Assembly (NCBI GenBank): GCA_003153555.1
Contig: PLZS01000048.1
Coordinates: forward strand, 62,001 to 126,000
Length of the DNA: 64,000 nucleotides
Source of the DNA: Candidatus Melainabacteria bacterium
GTDB lineage: Bacteria > Cyanobacteriota > Vampirovibrionia > Obscuribacterales > Obscuribacteraceae
Direction of reading: 5' to 3'
Under the pieces are notes generated by a model. It worked only from the letters and a program-made list of their open reading frames with translations. It was not told the DNA's origin and did not search any database. Positions 57,497 to 64,000 of the stretch are shown here, piece after piece. The first letter of the stretch is position 1. The number at the start of each line of letters is the position of its first letter. The position numbers and the translations under genes were made by a program.

Positions 57497-60304
57497 TTAA
57501 TCCTGGTTTGGGTCGAGTAACTTACGCAGAGTGCTGTTTAGCAATTCACTATCAATTGTGGATTGGTCGACAATCGTAATTAGATTCTCAGGACGCGCAT
57601 ATTTAGGTCTAGAACTGTAAAATTTGTCAATGTCATCCCACACGGGTAGCTCAATTTGTTGTCGCGACTTCAGCTCGATTATACGTTTTCCATCCATCCA
57701 AGTCTCTTTCAAAGTTGATTGATTCAGATCAGCTATCAACCAAGCGACATTCCTATCGTAAAAGAATGCCTCAGCGATACTGATCAAAGTATCTGTGGAT
57801 GCAACCAAGGTCTTCGGCCTTATGATCGCAGGGTTGGCGAGCTTTTTCTTTTGTTTCGGTTTTACTCGCCTTTGATCTGATGATTCAGTATCATTATCCA
57901 TTGCTCTTGATGTTTTCTCTTGATGTTCGTCCTTTGTAGTTGATTTGGCGGCTAACTCGTATATCGGTGGATCGGCGATCTGATTAACTGCAGAAGTAAT
58001 GCAGTGGCTTTGCTCGAACACAGAAGTATTTGCTGGCGAGAAGTTGGCTCGGATTCTGTTCGTTCCCATTCGACCGATAATTACTGCAAGTGCAATTTCA
58101 GCTCCTGAGATGAACGTCTTCCCAATAAACTCTTGCGAGCATGTGAATTTTTCGATGGGGCGATTTTTTATTTCTGCTTGTTGTGAGGATGCACCATCTT
58201 GAACTAGATTTCCTTGCTTGGTGTCTACTGTGCTCGAGTCTGTTGGCTTGGTACCAGGAATGAGCTCAATATTAGGACCCACGTTCGACACTGAAGTCCG
58301 AATACGAGTTGCACCAGCTGCCGCAATAATAATGGCCAAAGCAATCTCGCTGCCCAAAATGTATCGCTTATTGTTTGGATTAAATCGTCTTTTGTCCATG
58401 CCAGCAAGCGATGTAAGTTCGGTGCTTGTATCGTTGATGTTACCAATGCTAGAACCTGCACTCCTATTGCCTGTAGTGACAGCTACTTTAGGACCGCTAG
58501 TAACGCTGGTTCTACCTTCAGGGCTGCCGTCAGAACGAAGTGGAGTAGGTTGGGTGGACCAATTTCCAGTAGAGCGATACGTGAAAACTTTTGAAAACTC
58601 TGAGTGGCTATGATTGAGTGCTGATTGCCAGCGCAGCTCTGAGATGCCGTGAGTGTTCAAAAGATGCATGAAGCTTTCGGCGCTTTCCCTTAGTTTCGAC
58701 GGTACACCAAGGTTATCTTGCTTATTGGCTTTTAAGTCTGACAGGCTAGCAGCCGAAAGTTTTGTAGTTATCGAATCATGAATTTTTGGAAGATTAGTTT
58801 GTGGAACGGCGATGTGGCTGTTTTGATCAACACCTTCATTTCTCCAGGCCCGTTTAATCTCATTTGGTCCTGACGTTGATTCCTGAGTTGCTTTTTGGGG
58901 TCCACTAGAAAGTTTGATTTGGTCAATCGTACCTTCTGACAATGGTTTTGTAGCAAATTCTCTTGTGCTTCCGGAGTCCATGACGTCCGAGCTGTGGTTC
59001 GTATTCTGAAAATGAACCGTCAACGGTTGGTTTTTCTCGATCGGCTGGGTGACCCTGTCAGGCTTGGAATTCGGCGATCCTAGGTGCGTGGAAGACAGTG
59101 AGTTTTTTTGATCAGAACCTGGAAGGTCTTTGTCTTTAGTCAAGCGTGGTTGTTGCCAAGCGGGGATGTTGTCATGCGGCTCTGCTTGCCTAGTGTTTTG
59201 GATCGAGAATTTACAATCTGATTGTTCCTGACTCGAACTAACTTTAATTAGCGAATCCTTAGGTGGCAGTTGAGTTGGGTGCGAGTCCGAATCACGGTTA
59301 ACAGCGGAACGCAGAGTACCTTTGTCTCTTGTGATGGACTGAACTGAGTCTGAAGCATTTAGGGACTTTGGGATGCTGTTTAGGCGTTCCGCCTTGCTTT
59401 GATCTGGCATGGAATATTGCGGCGCCGACGCTGATGTTTCAGGACTTTGCGCATTATTCTTAACTACATTGTCCCAAGTAATCGGGTTGCTTTTTTGGCT
59501 GCCAAATTCAGCGTGCTCTATTTTGCCACCGCTGGCTTCTCTATTGGTGCCTTTTTGAGAATTCACTTCCTGGAGTTCGATGCTCTTGAAAGGCTTGACG
59601 ATATGACTAGGGTCGGCAAGTAAATCAGAGGAACTTGAACGACTGGAGGAATTTCGATTTTCAATTAATTTGTCGAGTTCGCTGGACTGCTGTTTAGGTT
59701 GAGCGAGCTTGTGATCATTGGTAGTTGAAATTGGATTCGACGAGTTCGCTTCGTTATGGCTTTGTGACTGCGCTTGCGTTGGATTGCCTAAATTATCCGA
59801 CGAGGGAAGATTTGTTGGAGGCTGCTTCTCAGCAGAAATCTGGAAACCTTTGTCTTCTACAGGGCATTGGCCTGAGTCTTGCAGTTTGCTTGAGTCTGAA
59901 GTTCGTGGGTTGCTTGTTTCGGTGCCCAGTCTTTTAAAATCAACTATGTCTTGTTGTTTTGAGCGTTCACTAATTTCTTGCTCCATGCTTTTGACAAAAG
60001 CGGTGTGATCGTAAAATGGAATACTCGCTGTAAGCGAATCGTGCAGCGATGAGTAGATTTTCAAGTCAGCTTTCTGTTGTGCATTCAGGTTTGCATCATT
60101 GGGATCAATGTTTTTGCCCCGCATATAACTGACGATACTTTCAGGCGACAATTGTGCCACCAGTGTTTTTGCGTCAAATCCTGTGACTACACTGAGAGCC
60201 GAGTTCACAGCTTGACCTGCAAAGTCGGCAATCAATTTCAGCGGATCTGCGCCCTGGGCGGGCTTGCTCTTCCCATCTTTGCTGTGGTCAGATTCACTAG
60301 CCAC
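57497..60304 (-). CDS. large low-complexity (Ser/Asn/Gln-rich) protein with duplicated hydrophobic segment and LysM-like C-terminus
   Basis: 935 aa; hydrophobic SEIALAIIIAAAGATRIRTSVS and AEIALAVIIGRMGTNRIRANFS; C-term VASTDTLISIAEAFFYDRNVAWLIADLNQ. Confidence 0.75.
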   Translation of the reverse strand: MASESDHSKDGKSKPAQGADPLKLIADFAGQAVNSALSVVTGFDAKTLVAQLSPESIVSYMRGKNIDPNDANLNAQQKADLKIYSSLHDSLTASIPFYDHTAFVKSMEQEISERSKQQDIVDFKRLGTETSNPRTSDSSKLQDSGQCPVEDKGFQISAEKQPPTNLPSSDNLGNPTQAQSQSHNEANSSNPISTTNDHKLAQPKQQSSELDKLIENRNSSSRSSSSDLLADPSHIVKPFKSIELQEVNSQKGTNREASGGKIEHAEFGSQKSNPITWDNVVKNNAQSPETSASAPQYSMPDQSKAERLNSIPKSLNASDSVQSITRDKGTLRSAVNRDSDSHPTQLPPKDSLIKVSSSQEQSDCKFSIQNTRQAEPHDNIPAWQQPRLTKDKDLPGSDQKNSLSSTHLGSPNSKPDRVTQPIEKNQPLTVHFQNTNHSSDVMDSGSTREFATKPLSEGTIDQIKLSSGPQKATQESTSGPNEIKRAWRNEGVDQNSHIAVPQTNLPKIHDSITTKLSAASLSDLKANKQDNLGVPSKLRESAESFMHLLNTHGISELRWQSALNHSHSEFSKVFTYRSTGNWSTQPTPLRSDGSPEGRTSVTSGPKVAVTTGNRSAGSSIGNINDTSTELTSLAGMDKRRFNPNNKRYILGSEIALAIIIAAAGATRIRTSVSNVGPNIELIPGTKPTDSSTVDTKQGNLVQDGASSQQAEIKNRPIEKFTCSQEFIGKTFISGAEIALAVIIGRMGTNRIRANFSPANTSVFEQSHCITSAVNQIADPPIYELAAKSTTKDEHQEKTSRAMDNDTESSDQRRVKPKQKKKLANPAIIRPKTLVASTDTLISIAEAFFYDRNVAWLIADLNQSTLKETWMDGKRIIELKSRQQIELPVWDDIDKFYSSRPKYARPENLITIVDQSTIDSELLNSTLRKLLDPNQD

Positions 60305-60381
60305 TTTGTCTGCCCTCGACCTGCAGAGCCATTGTGCCCTGTTAGCCAGTGACCCAATCCGAAGATTCTTTGATTAATCCG

Positions 60382-61212
60382 TCATCGAGCCGCTTGGATC
60401 CGTTTTATAAGTTTTGTCGACAAGCTTCTCGGTGTTAATTTGGTCGCGAACGCCATCAACTTGTTCATCGCTCCGGTTATAACGATCGTCTCACCATGCA
60501 TCATGCCTCGATAGCCTTCTTTGGCAACTGTGTTAGAGTCCATCGGTTTAACCATCGAAAACAGTTTCGATCTCCCCAAACCTGCCCTTTCCTGAAACTC
60601 TGTTTGAGTAGCGCCAGGACACACTACAGTAACTGTAATACCCGTGCCTTCAAGTTCGCAAGCCAGTGCTTCAGAGAAAGACAAAACATACGCTTTGCTT
60701 GCATAATAAACTGCCATCTGTGGACCAGCGACAAAAGCAGCCATAGAAGCCAAATTCATTATTTTCCCACTTCTGTTTTTGATCATTGACGGAAGAATTA
60801 GTTTGGTTAGTTTCGTTAAGGCGACGATGTTGACTTGCAAAAGTGCTATCTCTGCCTCAAGTGAATTTTCAGAAAAATTTCCATAATTGGCAAAGCCTGC
60901 ATTGTTGATTAGCACTTCGATCTCCAAATTCTGCGCCGCGAGCTGCTCCATTATCTTCTCGCATGCGCCCGGTACCGAAAGATCTTGGACGATAACATAT
61001 GTTTCAATAGATTGCTTTCTTAACTCTTCTGCTCGTCGTTCAAGTTGGTGCTGATTGCGAGCTGTCAAAACAATGAAATAACCATCTTGAGCAAGTAGTT
61101 TGCATAGTTCGAAGCCGATCCCTTCAGAAGCTCCGGTCACTAACGCAATCTTGGCCAACTTGAATTCTCCCTGAAAGGCGATGATTGAACGTGTATCCTT
61201 GACGAATAGCAA
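60382..61212 (-). CDS. short-chain dehydrogenase/reductase
   Basis: KIALVTGASEGIGFELCKLLAQDGYFIVLTAR; VLINNAGFANYG; YYASKAYVLSFSEALACEL; start probably at an internal codon near KIALVTG. Confidence 0.93.
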   Translation of the reverse strand: MLFVKDTRSIIAFQGEFKLAKIALVTGASEGIGFELCKLLAQDGYFIVLTARNQHQLERRAEELRKQSIETYVIVQDLSVPGACEKIMEQLAAQNLEIEVLINNAGFANYGNFSENSLEAEIALLQVNIVALTKLTKLILPSMIKNRSGKIMNLASMAAFVAGPQMAVYYASKAYVLSFSEALACELEGTGITVTVVCPGATQTEFQERAGLGRSKLFSMVKPMDSNTVAKEGYRGMMHGETIVITGAMNKLMAFATKLTPRSLSTKLIKRIQAAR

Positions 61213-61232
61213 TAAGGAACTGAGACTTCAGT

Positions 61233-61736
61233 ATGACACCTGAGGAGTTGAAAGTATTTTTTGATCTTAAACCGCTTCCATTGGAAGGCGGTTACTTTAG
61301 GGAATTTTTCAGGTCACCAGAGATTCTCATGCAGTCGGCGTTACCCGAGCGATACAAAAGTGACAAGTCAACGATGACTTCGATTTTCTATTTGCTTGAA
61401 CCTGGTATCTTTTCTGCTTTTCATAGATTGCAATCCGACGAAATCTATCATTTCTATCTTGGCGACCCCGTCGACCTGGTGCTACTCAACATTGACGGAT
61501 CCCTTACGAATGTCACTTTAGGCTCGGATATATACGCAGGGCATCAGCTGCAATACGCTGTTCCCAAAGGTGTGTGGCAAGGATCTACTCTTATGCCCGG
61601 TGGTCAATTCGCGCTGATGGGTTGCACGGTGGCGCCGGGGTTCGACCCAGACGATTACGAGCACGGGCATTGGGAAACTTTATTGCGTCAGTATCCAGCG
61701 CACCATGCGTTGATCATGAAGCTGACTAACAAGTAA
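61233..61736 (+). CDS. cupin-fold DUF985 family protein
   Basis: LPLEGGYFREFFRS, TSIFYLLEPGIFSAFHRLQSDEIYHFYLGDPVDLVLL, FALMGCTVAPGFDPDDYEHG. Confidence 0.93.
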   Translation: MTPEELKVFFDLKPLPLEGGYFREFFRSPEILMQSALPERYKSDKSTMTSIFYLLEPGIFSAFHRLQSDEIYHFYLGDPVDLVLLNIDGSLTNVTLGSDIYAGHQLQYAVPKGVWQGSTLMPGGQFALMGCTVAPGFDPDDYEHGHWETLLRQYPAHHALIMKLTNK

Positions 61737-61742
61737 CAGAAG

Positions 61743-61765
61743 TCAGATCCGCTTTTGTGATCTGA
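61743..61765. terminator. candidate terminator stem TCAGATC...GATCTGA between convergent genes
   Basis: 7-bp stem, 9-nt T-rich loop, downstream AATTTTTC. Confidence 0.5.
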
Positions 61766-61803
61766 TATTCGAATTTTTCAAAATGCTCATGTGAATTGTG
61801 TAT

Positions 61804-62634
61804 TTAATCAAGACGACGAAGTACGTATACAAGCCTTTGAGCGTCATGCTCTTTGAATTCTGTGTCAGGATTTAACTCACCCAACTTGCAGACAATTTCA
61901 AAGGCCGCACTTTCACGAATCACATGTTCAAGCGCTTCGCCTGACCATGAGCGAATCGTCAAGTAATCTTGGAAGTCGACTGGCTCTCCGCGAAGTTGAC
62001 CAACAATATGCACAAATACTTTGCGAATGTGCATATCTTGATCAAACTGATCATCTGATCTGCCGAAATCTACTCTCATTTGTAGCTCTTGCATCTCCAA
62101 GAGCCATGAGGCTGCGTGCAGCGAATCGCGATTGGTCCATGGAGGAAAGTGTGCTTCGATAACGTAGAGTCCATTCACATTTAAATGCCGCCAAACTGCA
62201 AACAAATGTTTGAGGAGATCGTCATCTGTATACAAGTGTCCAATCGAATTGAGCAAAATCATGGCCAAATCATATTTGTGCGGAATGGCAAAATCTCGCA
62301 TGTTCGCCTGATAAACATCCAGTGGTACTGAGTTTTGCTTTGCGAGAGCAGAGGCATAGCGGCACATATCAGCAGCATAGTCCAGCGCAGCTGATTTATA
62401 GTTTCGCGCCGCAAATTCGAGTGAGTGGCGTCCTGGACCAGCAGCAAGTTCCAGTATACGTTCCAATTGATAATCTTTACGAAAGCGCCGATGACACTCA
62501 ATCAGACCATCCACATGGTATCCGACCGCAGGTCGCCGAAAAGCAATGTCATACAGCAATGGAATTTCGTAGAGTTTTTGCATCTTATATAAAAAATGTG
62601 GTGTGGAACCTCGATTACGATAACATGCGATCAT
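61804..62634 (-). CDS. SAM-dependent class I methyltransferase
   Basis: LERILELAAGPGRHSLEFAARNYKSAALDYAADMCRYA; YDLAMILLNSIGHLYTDDDLLKHLFAVWRHLNVNGLYVIEA. Confidence 0.92.
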   Translation of the reverse strand: MIACYRNRGSTPHFLYKMQKLYEIPLLYDIAFRRPAVGYHVDGLIECHRRFRKDYQLERILELAAGPGRHSLEFAARNYKSAALDYAADMCRYASALAKQNSVPLDVYQANMRDFAIPHKYDLAMILLNSIGHLYTDDDLLKHLFAVWRHLNVNGLYVIEAHFPPWTNRDSLHAASWLLEMQELQMRVDFGRSDDQFDQDMHIRKVFVHIVGQLRGEPVDFQDYLTIRSWSGEALEHVIRESAAFEIVCKLGELNPDTEFKEHDAQRLVYVLRRLD

Positions 62635-62652
62635 TAATCAGTCAGGAAAGAA

Positions 62653-62934
62653 ATGCGTCGCACTTACAACAAGAGCAATTTTCAAGTCGCCAAAATTCGT
62701 CGGTTTCTCGAGCCGGGCCCAATTGTTCTAGTCAGTTCAGCCTGGAAAGGACAGTCGAACATTATGACGATGGGCTGGCAAACGGTCATGGAATTTTCAC
62801 CCTCTCTGGTTGGTTGCATGATCACCGCTGCCAACCACAGTTTTGAAATGATTCGATCTAGCAAAGAATGTGTGATCAATATTCCAACGGACGATCTCGT
62901 GAATGAGGTAGTCGGCATTGGCAACACGACCTGA
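62653..62934 (+). pseudogene. truncated flavin reductase-like (FMN-binding split barrel) protein
   Basis: EPGPIVLVSSAWKGQSNIMTMGWQTVMEFSPSLVGCMITAANHSFEMIRSSKECVINIPTDDLVNEVVGIGNTT*AEID; family normally continues. Confidence 0.75.
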
Positions 62935-63349
62935 GCTGAGATTGATCCACCATTAAGGCCATGGCATATTTATGATTTCTGGAAAGAGTATCAACCTCAA
63001 GAAGATTCAGACCTGAGAATTTGTAGACGCCCCTCTATTACATTAAAGGGTGGGGAGATCCTTTGATCTTTTTGCTTCCATTTAATATGTTAAGCAAAAA
63101 ACGCGGACTTGGGTGATCCTGCTATTCTTTGTCTATCAATCTCTTTCAGGATCTGAATTGTCCCGAGACGCTGATGTAATATTACTTTACCTGATCTTGG
63201 ATCCTGAAAAGTTGAAGGGTAGCCAACCTTTTAATCAAATATTTTCTGGCAGTGAGCGCGATTGTAGTTCCGTTGGATCAGCGGTTCTGCGCGGTTGAAT
63301 TAATACGGTTCCAGAAGGAGTCAACTCCTCAACTGAGTTTGCTCGACTA

Positions 63350-63889
63350 ATGTACGCTTATAGTGACAATGATCAACAGGTTGTAGCTATGCCGACTGAC
63401 GAATTTTCGAATAGTAAATCATTCTATTACTCAGAAAAAGAACAAAAAATTGCGGGAAAGAAACTTGCCGTGTTTGAGGCAATGTATTTGTACAAATCTG
63501 GCGACCGTTTTGTGATGATGTGTTCAAGCAGTTACGACCAATTTGAGCTTGACGCGAGCATGATCGGTCCTGCAGCGAGATTTTTGAAGGAAGGACTTGA
63601 AGGAATTATCGTCCATAGATCAGCCAACCTTCCGACGGTTGTTAACTTCGACGAGGGATTAATAAGAACGTTTGGCGGGGAACGTATCATCTCAGTGGAA
63701 CTTCCGCTGATTGTCGAACTGGAAATAGTTTCAATTTCCGAAGTTTCAAAAGAAGAAGGTGATACTAATGACGATGGCAAATTGTCAGCGGAGCTTGAAA
63801 CTGGTGCCACCATTTTTGTGCCCCGTAAAGTAAAGCGACGTGACAAAATTCGCGTTGATACTAAACTCGGTGAGTACGTTGACACTTAG
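63350..63889 (+). CDS. elongation factor P-like protein lacking the N-terminal KOW domain
   Basis: AMYLYKSGDRFVMMCSSSYDQFELDASMIGPAARFLKEGLEG; VELPLIVELEIVSIS; GDTNDDGKLSAELETGATIFVPRKVKRRDKIRVDTKLGEYVDT (EF-P domains II/III). Confidence 0.85.
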   Translation: MYAYSDNDQQVVAMPTDEFSNSKSFYYSEKEQKIAGKKLAVFEAMYLYKSGDRFVMMCSSSYDQFELDASMIGPAARFLKEGLEGIIVHRSANLPTVVNFDEGLIRTFGGERIISVELPLIVELEIVSISEVSKEEGDTNDDGKLSAELETGATIFVPRKVKRRDKIRVDTKLGEYVDT

Positions 63890-64000
63890 TCCGAACAAAA
63901 GGCATGTAAAGGCTTTTCTTCCATTTTGATACCCTGATGGGCCACAGGTTCTACGTTACTCCGCTTAATGGCGCGTCAAAGTTGTCGGATTTTGGATTAA

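Overview
The window is a gene-dense bacterial chromosomal segment with no rRNA, convincing tRNA, CRISPR array or intact mobile element. Gene content suggests an Obscuribacterales/Melainabacteria-like organism (many TPR, Ser/Thr kinase, caspase-like and WG-repeat proteins); this is inference only. Main blocks: a trehalose/glycogen operon (treZ, treY with an N-terminal MalQ-like extension, glgX); signalling genes (degenerate GGDEF + PATAN/DUF4388 protein, PAS histidine kinase, OmpR-type regulator); a same-strand block with a VIT-like protein, regulator, caspase-like TPR protein and alpha/beta hydrolase-DUF4384; a 'gene graveyard' at 26.0-27.5 kb (IS200 TnpA, histidine kinase and kinase-LRR remnants); queuosine genes queC-queE-queF; a matrixin-like TPR protease; an LMF1-family protein; a PolX-PHP protein; a WG-repeat lipoprotein; GNAT and ATP-grasp proteins; a stand-alone 5'-3' exonuclease; a sigma-70 factor; a PrsW-Ser/Thr kinase fusion; a PHB-depolymerase-like esterase; an RNB-domain RNase; and an EF-P-like protein lacking its KOW domain. 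The best hunt results are: (i) PolX whose three polymerase aspartates are replaced (NIN/K) while the PHP nuclease motifs persist; (ii) a caspase-like protein with His replaced by Asn, next to a hydrolase-DUF4384 gene; (iii) a PrsW protease-kinase fusion; (iv) TreY fused to a MalQ half without its catalytic barrel; (v) an EF-P paralog without the domain carrying the modified lysine; (vi) exact 11-bp-phased TGTCAC arrays resembling Pho boxes; (vii) a repeated 16-bp palindrome CAACCGTYRACGGTTG; (viii) several previously hidden pseudogenes. All calls come from reading the sequence and translations; no searches were run.
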